Assembly: GCA_015488615.1 (NCBI GenBank)
Contig: WFNM01000076.1
Location: forward strand, 1 to 39,539
Origin: Sulfurimonas sp.
GTDB taxonomy: Bacteria; Campylobacterota; Campylobacteria; Campylobacterales; Sulfurimonadaceae
Length of the DNA: 39,539 nt
Reading direction: 5' to 3'
The first letter of the stretch is position 1. Each line of letters starts with the position of its first letter. The position numbers were made by a program, and so were the translations under genes. Under the pieces are notes generated by a model. The model saw only the letters and a program-made list of their open reading frames with translations. It made no database searches and was not told the DNA's origin. Positions 1 to 9,740 of this stretch are shown in pieces.

Positions 1-448
1 GCCTTGTCTTCCCGTTAAACTTAAGAAGATTACGGACTATGGAAGAACTTATAAAAGCATTTTGAAGTGTTGGCATAAGGTAGACTGTCTCTACGGTTGC
101 ATCAAGGGAGTTGTTAAGATACCCAAGTTGGAGCTCATACTCGAAGTCACTTACAGCACGAAGTCCACGAATAAGTACACCGGCATTGTGTTCACGAGCA
201 AGGTCTATAGTTAGATTATCAAAGCCAACTACTCGGACATTACCAAGCTCACTAATAGCCGCTTCTGCCATCTCTATGCGTTGTGGGAGTCTAAACATGG
301 GCTTCTTATCTACAGAGTCAGCAACCGCTACGATAACTTCATCAAAAAGCTTTGAAGCACGCTCTATGATGTCATAGTGTCCGTTCGTTATTGGGTCAAA
401 AGTCCCAGGATAAAGTGCGATTTTTTTTGAGTTCAAATCTATTTCCAT
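1..448 (-). CDS. coaD: Phosphopantetheine adenylyltransferase, partial (C-terminus beyond window start)
   Basis: Reverse-strand translation from ATG at 446-448: MEIDLNSKKIALYPGTFDPITNGHYDIIERASKLFDEVIVAVADS..., with the CoaD TxGH-type nucleotidyltransferase motif (YPGTFDPITNGH) and later ISSSIVR. Open to the window edge, so absent from the ORF track. Confidence 0.95.
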   Translation of the reverse strand, partial: MEIDLNSKKIALYPGTFDPITNGHYDIIERASKLFDEVIVAVADSVDKKPMFRLPQRIEMAEAAISELGNVRVVGFDNLTIDLAREHNAGVLIRGLRAVSDFEYELQLGYLNNSLDATVETVYLMPTLQNAFISSSIVRNLLKFNGKTR

Positions 449-960
449 CTCTTATATAAATTATTTTCTATGCCAAGCAGGTCAAACCACTTGCCTATGA
501 TGAAGTTTTCCATCTCACCGAGTGTCTGTTGCTCTGAGTAGTATGCCATCACTGGAGGGGCAATGATGATGCCAAGAGCTGCTAACTTCTGCATGTTCTC
601 TAAGGCGATAGCAGAAAAAGGCATCTCACGAGGAGCCAAGATAAGCTTCTTTTGCTCTTTTATCATCACAGCAGCTGCTCGAGTAATAAGGTTGTCAGAA
701 ATACCACAGGCGATTTTGGCAAGTGTATTCATAGAGCAGGGTGCTATGATCATCGCATCGATGCCAAAAGAGCCAGATGCAATGCTCGCTCCGATGTTTG
801 AGTTGTCATGAAGTGTGACATCACTCATCTCTTTAGAAAGTACAGTCTGCGAATTATCGGACATAATGAAGTGTTTTTCTATTTTCTCTGGGAGAAGTTC
901 TAAGGTCTTCAGCCCTAGATTCACTCCACTTGCACCACTTGTAGCTACTACTATTTTCAC
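439..960 (-). CDS. ubiX: Flavin prenyltransferase UbiX
   Basis: 173 aa; MKIVVATSGASGVNLG N-terminus, IIAPCSMNTLAKIACGISDNLITRAAAVMIKEQKKLILAPREMPFSAIALENM is the UbiX/Pad1 signature. Confidence 0.93.
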   Translation of the reverse strand: MKIVVATSGASGVNLGLKTLELLPEKIEKHFIMSDNSQTVLSKEMSDVTLHDNSNIGASIASGSFGIDAMIIAPCSMNTLAKIACGISDNLITRAAAVMIKEQKKLILAPREMPFSAIALENMQKLAALGIIIAPPVMAYYSEQQTLGEMENFIIGKWFDLLGIENNLYKRWK

Positions 961-1830
961 TTATCGTATCTCCGCTCTGTTTTTACCGACTACTACGGCT
1001 TTTATTCTTTTTCCGTGCATATTTATCACTCGTATAGTATCGCCTAGTCTACCATTTTGGTCTGCTTTTGCCGCAAACGAGATAGATATAGTGCCATCTT
1101 GAGTGCTTACATCTATGTTCTCACCGCGTTTAACCAACTCTAGTCCAAGTATGTCATAAGCAGTGACAACAGCATCTTTTTTTATCCTGCGTTTAGCTTC
1201 ATAGGTTTTAGATGGTACTACTTGCAGTGGCATAGCACGAAATTTATCCAGCATTATACTCTTTTTTTTACAATTTAAATGCGAGAGTTCATCCCCGCGT
1301 TTGAGTTGCTCTTTTGCTATGACAACAGGGAGAGTTGCTTTTATTGAGAAGTTGAAAAATATCTTTTTATTATCTTCTGTTTTTATGGAAAGGGTACCTC
1401 TATTTTTAAGATAAGCTTTTTTAGGAAGTTGTACTTTGTAGTGCTTGGGAAGTTCTAAGAGATATGTACGGGGATGGATGTTTATAGCTGTAAATTTGAT
1501 ATTTTGATAATGATGAAGAAAAAATTCTTTGACTGTAAAGGCAATTTTTGCTGTGTTTATAGGACTCTTTTGTGTGAACTGTACATAGTTATGTTTTGAG
1601 CTATATTTGGTGTATCCATTATTTCGTAATATTTGTAAAAGCTCTTTACTCTTCACTCTCTTTGTATGTCTTGATGGATCTATCTTAAAGAGTTCGACAT
1701 TCTTTTTTGGATTTGTGACTATATCTGCAAGAGTGACATAATTATGTGATATAAAATAGTTACTTTGGAGGTTAGTACTAGCAAAAGCATGGGAGATGAT
1801 GAGTGAAAATAGGAATAAAAAAAGTTTCAT
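961..1830 (-). CDS. flgA: Flagellar basal body P-ring formation protein FlgA
   Basis: 289 aa with signal peptide; SAF/FlgA C-terminus (VKRGENIDVSTQDGTISISFAAKADQNGRLGDTIRVINMHGKRIKAVVVGKNRAEI). Confidence 0.9.
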   Translation of the reverse strand: MKLFLFLFSLIISHAFASTNLQSNYFISHNYVTLADIVTNPKKNVELFKIDPSRHTKRVKSKELLQILRNNGYTKYSSKHNYVQFTQKSPINTAKIAFTVKEFFLHHYQNIKFTAINIHPRTYLLELPKHYKVQLPKKAYLKNRGTLSIKTEDNKKIFFNFSIKATLPVVIAKEQLKRGDELSHLNCKKKSIMLDKFRAMPLQVVPSKTYEAKRRIKKDAVVTAYDILGLELVKRGENIDVSTQDGTISISFAAKADQNGRLGDTIRVINMHGKRIKAVVVGKNRAEIR

Positions 1831-1865
1831 AAAAGACTTGTTTAATCAGGTTCTTTTTATTAATA

Positions 1866-1949
1866 TGGTACCAGAGATGGGATTTGAACCCACAAGCCCG
1901 AAGGCGGCGGATTTTGAATCCGCTATGTATACCATTCCATCACTCTGGC
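1866..1949 (-). tRNA. tRNA-Leu (anticodon CAA), CCA encoded
   Basis: Reverse complement GCCAGAGTGATGGAATGGTATACATAGCGGATTCAAAATCCGCCGCCTTCGGGCTTGTGGGTTCAAATCCCATCTCTGGTACCA: acceptor stem pairs, anticodon loop TTCAAAA, variable arm, GGTTCAAATCC T-arm, 3' CCA. Confidence 0.95.
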
Positions 1950-2021
1950 AGATATTGAACTATTGGAATGATAGTCATATCTTACTTAAAAGTAAATAAC
2001 TTTATGCCGATATGTGTGTAT

Positions 2022-2037
2022 GGAACTTTTATTGCTA
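2022..2037 (+). promoter_or_regulatory. Putative sigma-54 (RpoN) -24/-12 promoter for flgL
   Basis: TGGAAC-TTTTA-TTGCT with exact GG/GC spacing of the TGGCAC-N5-TTGC consensus, about 55 bp upstream of flgL ATG. Confidence 0.7.
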
Positions 2038-2090
2038 CTAATTTAGGAATAAAATGATAATATAATAAAAAATCTATACGGAGGTTTATT

Positions 2091-4208
2091 ATGCGAGTTA
2101 CACAGAATATGTATTATAACAATATTTTTGATAATAATAATTCAAGATTAAATAAAGAACTTTTTGATGTAAATAAACAAATAGCTTCTGGACTAAAAAT
2201 ACAATATGCTAGTGATAATGTTCGTATTTTTACTGAAACAATGCGTCTTGATAATGAAATGGTAACAATTGGACAGACAAAAAAAAGTATAGAGAGTGGC
2301 TATAAAGTCTCTAACCAAACAGATGTTGCTATGAATGAGTTTACAGATAGTATGAATAGAATGCACACACTTCTGATTCAATCATCTAATGATACAAATG
2401 ATAATGCATCACGTGATGCAATAATAAAAGAGCTTCGGGGAATAGAATCAAATCTAAAAAGTTTGTCAAATACTTCCATAAATGGTCAGTATCTTTTTTC
2501 TGGTTCTGCCGTTAATGTAAAACCTATAGCAGAAGATGGTACATACAAAGGCAATGATGTAGGCATGAAGGCTTTTGTGGGTTCTAATAATCAGCAAAAG
2601 TATAATATTACGGGGGGAGAGCTTTTTCTTGGAGAAGAGAGTGAAATAAAAAGAGAAGTCACAACAAATATTACTCATAATGGACTTGTATCTGGTAATG
2701 CACTATCAAGTTCAAGTTCACTTGGTGACCTTATGGGTGATAAAGATAATAACTCTTCCACAATCAATAAAAATTACTTTTATATTCGTGGAACAAAGCA
2801 TGATGGCACAGCAATAAAAGAAAAATTTTCACTTAACAGTAATGCTACTATACAAGATTTACTTGATGAAATTGAGAAAAAGTATGCTCTTGGAACAGTA
2901 AATGTGTCCTTAAATAATAGTGGAGAAATTGTAATTGCTGATAAACTGAATGGTTCTAGTAAGTTAGACTTTCATATGGTAGCTGCAGTTGATTATAGTG
3001 GTGGGAGCGCTGCAAATGTAACAAATATAGATGATTTAAATACTAACGGAGAATCAACATACCCACCAAGTGGAAATCTATTTGTGCAAGAGTTTATGAA
3101 ATCAGGTCTTGATTCGGCACCCGGTGCTCCTACAAAGATAAAAGGGATTGTATACGATAGAGCAGATTTTACAAAAAATGGTGCCTCTTTAACATCGAGT
3201 ATTCCGCAAGTAATGAAACGTTCACATTATGCATCAGTAAATGGTCAAGTCATAAATACTATTAAAAATGGTGAGTATAATGCTTTTGCAAAGCCTAATA
3301 CTTTGCTCTGTGAAGTAGCAGATACGCAGACTGAGACATCACCTTCAACAACACCTAAAACATATACTATAGCAGGTGAAGAATTGACTCTTTCAGGCTC
3401 TAATATTGGTGCTAAAGATTATAATGAGAAAATAAGCTTTAATGCAATAGATGGTACAAATAATGGAGGTGTTCAATTTACTCTAAAAGACAACATTACT
3501 AATACTACTAGTACTTATCATGTTTATAATGTTGATGGGACACAGGTCGATCCTGATAAAATGACCTATCAACAACTAATGGATGTGACAAATCTTGTAG
3601 CTACAGGAACAGTTCCAACTGCAGATGATGCAGACAGTTACCAAAAAGCTGTTGCAAATGCAACAATTTTAGGTACAACAAAACTAACATATGATGGAAA
3701 AATTGAGTTTAAAGATTTAACACAACCTATTACAAAGGCTTCTATTGCTCTTTATGATACAAATACGAATCAATTTGATAAGGATGCCTCTTTTGTCTCT
3801 TTTAATGCAAATAATACACTCACAATACATGATCCAAAGACTGATTTTTTCAAAACAATTAATGAAATAATTCAAGCGGTAGAAAGTTATCATAATACTC
3901 CAGATGCAACGAGTACTGATCCAGCAAATCGCTTTGTAGGTATACAAAATGCAATTGCAATGATGGATGATTTACAAGACCATGTATTTAAAACACAGTC
4001 TGTGGCAGGTGCACAATCAAATACACTTTCTACTGCGCTAGACCGAACATCAACATTAGAAATAAGTACGATGAGTCTTAGATCTTCAGTAATAGATACA
4101 GATTTAGCTGAAGCATCTATAAAACTTTCACAGTTAACACTCAACTACCAAGCATTACTCTCAACTGTAGGAAAGGTTTCTAAATTAAGTTTGGTAAATT
4201 ACCTTTAA
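2091..4208 (+). CDS. flgL: Flagellar hook-associated protein FlgL (flagellin-like)
   Basis: 705 aa; N-term MRVTQNMYYNNIFDNNNSRLNKELFDVNKQIASGLKIQYASDNV and C-term flagellin-like coiled coil (DLAEASIKLSQLTLNYQALLSTVGKVSKLSLVNYL). Confidence 0.88.
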   Translation: MRVTQNMYYNNIFDNNNSRLNKELFDVNKQIASGLKIQYASDNVRIFTETMRLDNEMVTIGQTKKSIESGYKVSNQTDVAMNEFTDSMNRMHTLLIQSSNDTNDNASRDAIIKELRGIESNLKSLSNTSINGQYLFSGSAVNVKPIAEDGTYKGNDVGMKAFVGSNNQQKYNITGGELFLGEESEIKREVTTNITHNGLVSGNALSSSSSLGDLMGDKDNNSSTINKNYFYIRGTKHDGTAIKEKFSLNSNATIQDLLDEIEKKYALGTVNVSLNNSGEIVIADKLNGSSKLDFHMVAAVDYSGGSAANVTNIDDLNTNGESTYPPSGNLFVQEFMKSGLDSAPGAPTKIKGIVYDRADFTKNGASLTSSIPQVMKRSHYASVNGQVINTIKNGEYNAFAKPNTLLCEVADTQTETSPSTTPKTYTIAGEELTLSGSNIGAKDYNEKISFNAIDGTNNGGVQFTLKDNITNTTSTYHVYNVDGTQVDPDKMTYQQLMDVTNLVATGTVPTADDADSYQKAVANATILGTTKLTYDGKIEFKDLTQPITKASIALYDTNTNQFDKDASFVSFNANNTLTIHDPKTDFFKTINEIIQAVESYHNTPDATSTDPANRFVGIQNAIAMMDDLQDHVFKTQSVAGAQSNTLSTALDRTSTLEISTMSLRSSVIDTDLAEASIKLSQLTLNYQALLSTVGKVSKLSLVNYL

Positions 4209-4301
4209 TACCTAAAAAATATTGCAAATTGCCAAAAAAATTCTTTCTGGAACATTTTTGGCTATACTTCTTGTAAATTTTATTATTATGGATACATTGA
4301 T

Positions 4302-6512
4302 TTGAAAGATACATTTTTTATTATAACTACTGGTGTTTTAGTTTATCTTGGATTTTCTACTCTTCTAAGCAATAGTGAGCTTATGGGAAGCTATGGTGCA
4401 GTTTTTTCTGAATTTAATCAACTTTATTTTGGATATATCTCCTTTGTGTACCTTTTTGCTCTCTTACTTCCTCTGTATTTTTTATATAGAAACGGTAGCT
4501 TCGATTTTAAAAAAGTAGAACTGACTATTGCTACTTTTTTAATTTTCTTCTCTTTTTTATTAGCACAAGGACTTTTAATAACAGATGATCTTCGTGGAAA
4601 ATTTGGTGCTGACTTTGTAGACTTTTTAAGACCTTATATTGGTTTTTTTGGTTTATGGGTATTTTGGACAATTATTACACTTGTCTCAATTGTTATTATT
4701 TTAGATAAAAGTGCTTCGGAAATTTTGTCACTTTTTTCAGGATATGTAGCACAGAAAAAAAACAGTATGCTTGCAAATAAAAAACAGCAAATCACCTACC
4801 AAGAAGCTCAAATAGAAGAGATTATTGAAGTTACTTTAGATGAGACTTTTGATCATGAAGAAATAACTTCCACTAATGAAGAAGAAATTTATGAAGAGAA
4901 TGTAGAAACAGAAATACAAGAAGAATCAGTAGTAGAAAAGGTAGAAATAGACGAACCTACATATCTTTGTAAAGAAGAAGCTACAAAAGAAAAAACAACT
5001 ACAAATATTTTAGACCTCGTAAAAGAGCAAAAAAATGCGATAGTTGTAGAAGAGCTCGAAGAAAATGCGAAACTACTTGCAGATATGGACACAGGTAAAG
5101 TAGAAAAACCAAAAAACTTTAAACTTCCATCAGTAGACTTTTTACAAAAGCCACCGAAGAGAACAAAGAGTGTAGATGAGAGTGAACTTGATGATAAAAT
5201 TCGTTATCTCATAGAAAAACTTGCACACTTTAAGATAGATGGTGATGTTGTACGTACTTACACTGGTCCAGTCGTTTCTACGTTTGAGTTTAAGCCGGCT
5301 GCAAATGTAAAAGTAAGTAAAATACTTGGTCTTCAAGATGACCTTGCTATGGCACTATCAGCGGAAACAATTCGTATTCAAGCACCTATTCCGGGTAAGG
5401 ATGTTGTTGGGATAGAGATTCCAAATGAGACCTTTGATACTATCTATCTTCGTGAGATTTTAGATGATAAACTTTTTAAAGATTCTTCATCACCTCTTAC
5501 TATGGTACTTGGAAAAGATATTGTTGGTAAGCCTTTTGTGACAGACCTCAAAAAACTGCCACACCTTCTTATCGCAGGAACAACGGGTAGTGGTAAGAGT
5601 GTCGGTATCAACGGCATGATACTCTCTCTTCTTTATAAAAACTCTCCTGATCAGTTGCGTTTACTTATGATAGACCCTAAGATGTTGGAGTTTTCAAGTT
5701 ATAATGACATTCCTCACCTACTAACACCGGTTATAACAAAACCAAAACAAGCTATAGCAGCTCTCAATAACATGGTAGCAGAGATGGAACGCCGTTATGA
5801 ACTGATGGCTGAAACTCGTACAAAAAATATAGAAAATTATAATGAAAAAGTTAAAAAAACTGGTGGAGAATTTTTTCCTTACATAGTAGTAATTATAGAT
5901 GAGCTTTCTGACCTTATGATGACAAGTGGTAAGGATGTTGAAATCTCTATAGCTAGACTTGCTCAAAAATCTCGTGCTTGTGGTATTCACCTCATAGTAG
6001 CAACACAGCGTCCTTCTGTGGATGTTGTAACAGGACTTATTAAAGCAAATCTTCCTTCTCGTATATCTTATAGAGTAGGGCAGAAGATAGACTCAAAAAT
6101 CATCTTAGATCAGATGGGTGCAGAGTCGCTCTTGGGACGAGGGGATATGCTCTTTACTCCTCCAGGATCAACTGGACTTGTGCGTTTACATGCTCCATGG
6201 GCAACAGAAGAAGAGATAGAAAAGGTAGTAGATTTTATCAAAGCACAACGCGAGCCAAACTATGACAAAAGCTTCTTGATTGAAGAAACACAAAACAGTG
6301 CATCAGGTGGAAGTTCTGAGTCTTATGAAGAGCTGGATGAACTTTACGAAGAAGCAAGAAATGTTGTCTTAACAGATAGAAAAACATCCATCTCCTACTT
6401 GCAACGTAAACTTCAAATAGGTTATAACCGTTCCGCTCGTGTGATAGAACAGTTAGAAAACGAAGGTGTACTCTCTACACCGAATGCTAAGGGTATTAGA
6501 GAGATATTGTAA
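4302..6512 (+). CDS. ftsK: DNA translocase FtsK/SpoIIIE
   Basis: 736 aa, TTG start; N-terminal TM helices, acidic linker, Walker A (LLIAGTTGSGKSVGIN), IDELSDLMM Walker B, C-terminal winged helix gamma domain. Confidence 0.95.
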   Translation: MKDTFFIITTGVLVYLGFSTLLSNSELMGSYGAVFSEFNQLYFGYISFVYLFALLLPLYFLYRNGSFDFKKVELTIATFLIFFSFLLAQGLLITDDLRGKFGADFVDFLRPYIGFFGLWVFWTIITLVSIVIILDKSASEILSLFSGYVAQKKNSMLANKKQQITYQEAQIEEIIEVTLDETFDHEEITSTNEEEIYEENVETEIQEESVVEKVEIDEPTYLCKEEATKEKTTTNILDLVKEQKNAIVVEELEENAKLLADMDTGKVEKPKNFKLPSVDFLQKPPKRTKSVDESELDDKIRYLIEKLAHFKIDGDVVRTYTGPVVSTFEFKPAANVKVSKILGLQDDLAMALSAETIRIQAPIPGKDVVGIEIPNETFDTIYLREILDDKLFKDSSSPLTMVLGKDIVGKPFVTDLKKLPHLLIAGTTGSGKSVGINGMILSLLYKNSPDQLRLLMIDPKMLEFSSYNDIPHLLTPVITKPKQAIAALNNMVAEMERRYELMAETRTKNIENYNEKVKKTGGEFFPYIVVIIDELSDLMMTSGKDVEISIARLAQKSRACGIHLIVATQRPSVDVVTGLIKANLPSRISYRVGQKIDSKIILDQMGAESLLGRGDMLFTPPGSTGLVRLHAPWATEEEIEKVVDFIKAQREPNYDKSFLIEETQNSASGGSSESYEELDELYEEARNVVLTDRKTSISYLQRKLQIGYNRSARVIEQLENEGVLSTPNAKGIREIL

Positions 6513-6904
6513 TGGCTAAAGCATCCTTTGTTTTCACATCAAGAAAAAACTCTTTTGAAGTGCATATACCAAACCTTGAGTCTCTTAGTGTAGAACAGAT
6601 TCAAGAGATAGAGAGTTTTGTGCAAAAACGTAAAGGTATTTTTGATTTTAGTACTTATAAGTTTAGTGTGCAAAAACGTATGGAATATGGTGAATTTGTA
6701 AAGCTAATAAACTCCCTTCCTTTAGAAGTTAATTGTAGCAACAATCCTATAGTAATAAAAGCTAAACCAAGAATAGGATTTGGCCAGTACAAAGGTATAC
6801 AGTATTCTGAACTTCCTAACTCTTATCTATTATGGTTACAAAGCAACTACTCTGGACAGGATAAATCAATTATCCTTCAAGAAATAAAAATAAGAAAACT
6901 CTAA
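6512..6904 (+). CDS. Conserved hypothetical protein with FGxYKG-ELPxxYLLWL C-terminal motif (DUF3820 / exodeoxyribonuclease X C-terminal-like)
   Basis: 130 aa; ATG overlaps ftsK stop; C-term [25 protein letters not shown] resembles the small DUF3820-type domain. Confidence 0.6.
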   Translation: MAKASFVFTSRKNSFEVHIPNLESLSVEQIQEIESFVQKRKGIFDFSTYKFSVQKRMEYGEFVKLINSLPLEVNCSNNPIVIKAKPRIGFGQYKGIQYSELPNSYLLWLQSNYSGQDKSIILQEIKIRKL

Positions 6905-7020
6905 ACGTTACTATTGTCTACATAAAAACAGATAGACCAAATAATGGTGTTTCTATTTGTAGCACTCTTCTGATAGTAACCTATTGTTTAGATATAATCA
7001 TCAAAATTAAATTTACAGGA

Positions 7021-9612
7021 ATGACAATGGCATTTTTAGAAGATTATAAAGCACATGTTGCTGAACGTGAAACACTTGGTGTTCCACCATTACCACTTTC
7101 AGCTGAGCAAACAGCAGAGTTAATAGAGCTTATCAAAGCAGAATGTACAGATGAGTTACTTAACTTACTTAGAAATCGTGTAGCACCTGGTGTTGATGAT
7201 TCAGCTTATGTAAAAGCGGCATTTTTAAATGATGTAGCAGCAGGTAATGTAACTGTTGCCGCTATTGCACCTTCAAAAGCAATTGAGATGCTTGGTATGA
7301 TGCTTGGTGGTTACAATGTGAAGCCAATGATTGATGCACTTTCATCTTCTGATACAGTTGTTGTAAAAGAGGCAGTTGCTGCACTTAGTAAAACACTTCT
7401 TGTTTACGATGCCTTTAATGATGTTGAAGAGTTACATAAAGCAGGAAATGAAGCGGCAACTGAAGTTATGACTTCATGGGCAAATGCTGAGTGGTTTATG
7501 TTTAAAGATGCTCTAGCTGAAGAAATTACTGTAACTGTATATAAAGTTCCAGGTGAGACAAATACTGATGATTTATCTCCAGCTTCTGAAGCTTTTACTC
7601 GTTCAGATATTCCTTTACATGCAAATTCATTTCTTATAAATAGAATGGAAAAACCACTTGAAACTCTTGCAGAACTTAAGAAAAAAGGTTATCCACTTGC
7701 TTATGTTGGAGATGTTGTTGGTACTGGTTCTTCTCGTAAGTCTGGTGTAAACTCTGTTCAGTGGCATATGGGTGTAGATATTGACGGTGTCCCTAACAAG
7801 CGTACTGGTGGTGTTGTTCTTGGTAATACTATCGCCCCTATCTTCTTTGCAACTTGTGAAGATTCTGGTGCTCTTCCTTTAGAACTTGATGTTTCTAAAA
7901 TGGAGACTGGTGATGTTGTAACTATTTATCCTTACAAGGGTGAAGCTCACAAAGATGGTGAGTGTATAGCTACTTTTAAACTTAACCCTAACACTATTAC
8001 TGATGAAGTTCGTGCTGGTGGTCGTATTCCACTTATCATTGGTCGTGGTCTTACTTCTAAGGCTCGTGCATGTTTAGGTATGGGTGCATCTGATACTTTC
8101 TTAACTGCTGAGCAACCTGCTGATACTGGTAAAGGTTTCACACTTGCACAGAAGATGGTAGGTAAGGCTTCTGGTCTTACTGGTGTTCGTCCTGGTATGT
8201 ATGTAGAGCCTGAAATGAGTACTGTTGGTTCTCAAGATACAACTGGTCCTATGACTCGTGATGAGATTAAAGAACTTGCAGCACTTGGATTTAATGCTGA
8301 CTTAGTTATGCAATCTTTTTGTCATACAGCGGCATATCCAAAACCGTCTGATGTAACTATGCAACACACACTTCCTGACTTTATCTCTAACCGCTCTGGT
8401 GTTGCTCTTCGCCCTGGTGATGGTGTTATTCACTCATGGTTAAATAGAATGGTTCTGCCTGATACTGTTGGAACTGGTGCGGATTCTCATACACGTTTCC
8501 CACTTGGTATCTCTTTTCCTGGTGGATCTGGTGTTGTTGCATTTGCTGCGGTAACTGGTTCTATGCCTCTTACTATGCCTGAGTCTGTTCTTGTAAGATT
8601 TTCTGGTGAGATGCAACCTGGCATTACTCTTCGTGACCTAGTAAATGCTATTCCTTATCAAGCTATTCAGGATGGTCTATTAACTGTTCCTAAAGCTGGA
8701 AAGAAAAACATCTTTGCTGGACGTGTTTTAGAGATTGAAGGTCTTCCTGATCTTAAAGCTGAGCAAGCATTTGAGCTTTCTGACTCTGCTGCTGAGCGTT
8801 CTGCTGCTGCATGTACTGTTCTTCTAGATACTGCTCCTATTGAAGAATACCTCAAGTCTAATGTAGTGCTTTTAGAGTCTATGATTGCTGATGGTTATGA
8901 AGATAAGCGTACTATAGCTCGTCGTGTTGGAAAAATGAAAGAGTGGTTAGCAAACCCTTCTCTTATGCAACCAGATGCTGATGCAGAGTATGCAGCGGTA
9001 ATTAACATCGACCTTAACACTATTACTGAGCCAATTTTAGCTTGTCCAAATGATCCAGATAATGTAAAACTTTTATCTGAAGTTGCTGGAACAAAAATTG
9101 ATGAAGTGTTTTTAGGTTCTTGTATGACAAATATCGGTCACTATAGAGCTGCTGGTGAAGTTATGCGTGGTGAGTCTGCTGTGAATGTTGAAAAGTTTTG
9201 GATTGTTCCACCAACTCGTATGGATGAGCAACAACTTATTAACGAAGGTTACTATGATGTGTATAAAGCTATAGAAGCTCATACAGAAGTTCCTGGATGT
9301 TCTTTATGTATGGGTAACCAAGCATCTGCCCGTGCAGGTTCTACAGTATTCTCAACATCAACTCGTAACTTCGATAATCGTTTAGGTAAGGGTACTCAAG
9401 TGTATCTTGGTTCTGCTGAGCTTGCTGCAGTATGTGCTAAACTTGGTCGTATTCCAACACCAGCTGAGTATATGGATATCGTTCCTGCTAAGATAGCTGG
9501 TAAAGAAGCAGATATTTATAAATATCTAAACTTCAATGAAATAGCTGGTTACCACTTAGAAGCACGTGATACCGCTGAAAGTAAATATGGTGTAATTGTT
9601 AAACCAGTTTAA
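7021..9612 (+). CDS. acnB: Aconitate hydratase B (bifunctional aconitase / 2-methylisocitrate dehydratase)
   Basis: 863 aa; AcnB HEAT-like N-term ([27 protein letters not shown]), swivel domain (TNTDDLSPA), Fe-S cysteines ([22 protein letters not shown]). Start may be the ATG at 7027. Confidence 0.97.
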   Translation: MTMAFLEDYKAHVAERETLGVPPLPLSAEQTAELIELIKAECTDELLNLLRNRVAPGVDDSAYVKAAFLNDVAAGNVTVAAIAPSKAIEMLGMMLGGYNVKPMIDALSSSDTVVVKEAVAALSKTLLVYDAFNDVEELHKAGNEAATEVMTSWANAEWFMFKDALAEEITVTVYKVPGETNTDDLSPASEAFTRSDIPLHANSFLINRMEKPLETLAELKKKGYPLAYVGDVVGTGSSRKSGVNSVQWHMGVDIDGVPNKRTGGVVLGNTIAPIFFATCEDSGALPLELDVSKMETGDVVTIYPYKGEAHKDGECIATFKLNPNTITDEVRAGGRIPLIIGRGLTSKARACLGMGASDTFLTAEQPADTGKGFTLAQKMVGKASGLTGVRPGMYVEPEMSTVGSQDTTGPMTRDEIKELAALGFNADLVMQSFCHTAAYPKPSDVTMQHTLPDFISNRSGVALRPGDGVIHSWLNRMVLPDTVGTGADSHTRFPLGISFPGGSGVVAFAAVTGSMPLTMPESVLVRFSGEMQPGITLRDLVNAIPYQAIQDGLLTVPKAGKKNIFAGRVLEIEGLPDLKAEQAFELSDSAAERSAAACTVLLDTAPIEEYLKSNVVLLESMIADGYEDKRTIARRVGKMKEWLANPSLMQPDADAEYAAVINIDLNTITEPILACPNDPDNVKLLSEVAGTKIDEVFLGSCMTNIGHYRAAGEVMRGESAVNVEKFWIVPPTRMDEQQLINEGYYDVYKAIEAHTEVPGCSLCMGNQASARAGSTVFSTSTRNFDNRLGKGTQVYLGSAELAAVCAKLGRIPTPAEYMDIVPAKIAGKEADIYKYLNFNEIAGYHLEARDTAESKYGVIVKPV

Positions 9613-9624
9613 TCATTTTATATT

Positions 9625-9656
9625 AGATAATACACACTTGTGTGTTATCTATTTTT
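9625..9656 (+). terminator. Rho-independent-like terminator after acnB
   Basis: AGATAATACACA-CT-TGTGTGTTATCT (one G:T wobble) followed by ATTTTT. Confidence 0.75.
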
Positions 9657-9740
9657 CCTACTCCTTAATAGCTCCTTTTTCAAATTCACTTAATAAAAAT
9701 GTGATACAATAATATAAACTTATATTTCTAGGATGTTATT

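Noticed and set aside
111-377. 88 aa + strand ORF at window start
   Set aside because: Antisense of coaD, whose reverse-strand translation is clearly conserved.
563-1102. ORFs 563-811 and 815-1102 on + strand
   Set aside because: Lie antisense to ubiX/flgA; low-complexity translations with no family features.
1796-1999. 67 aa + strand ORF containing MVPEMGFEPTSPKAADFESAMYTIP
   Set aside because: Antisense translation of tRNA-Leu (1866-1949); MVPEMGFEPT-type peptides are a familiar artefact of tRNA antisense translation.
2091-4208. FlgL at 705 aa being abnormally large
   Set aside because: Campylobacterota FlgL proteins are known to be much longer than enterobacterial ones, so size alone is not novel.
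7021-9612. Shift to T-ending, GGT/CGT/ACT-rich codons within acnB as possible HGT
   Set aside because: Consistent with codon bias of a highly expressed gene; no boundary, repeats or foreign neighbours.
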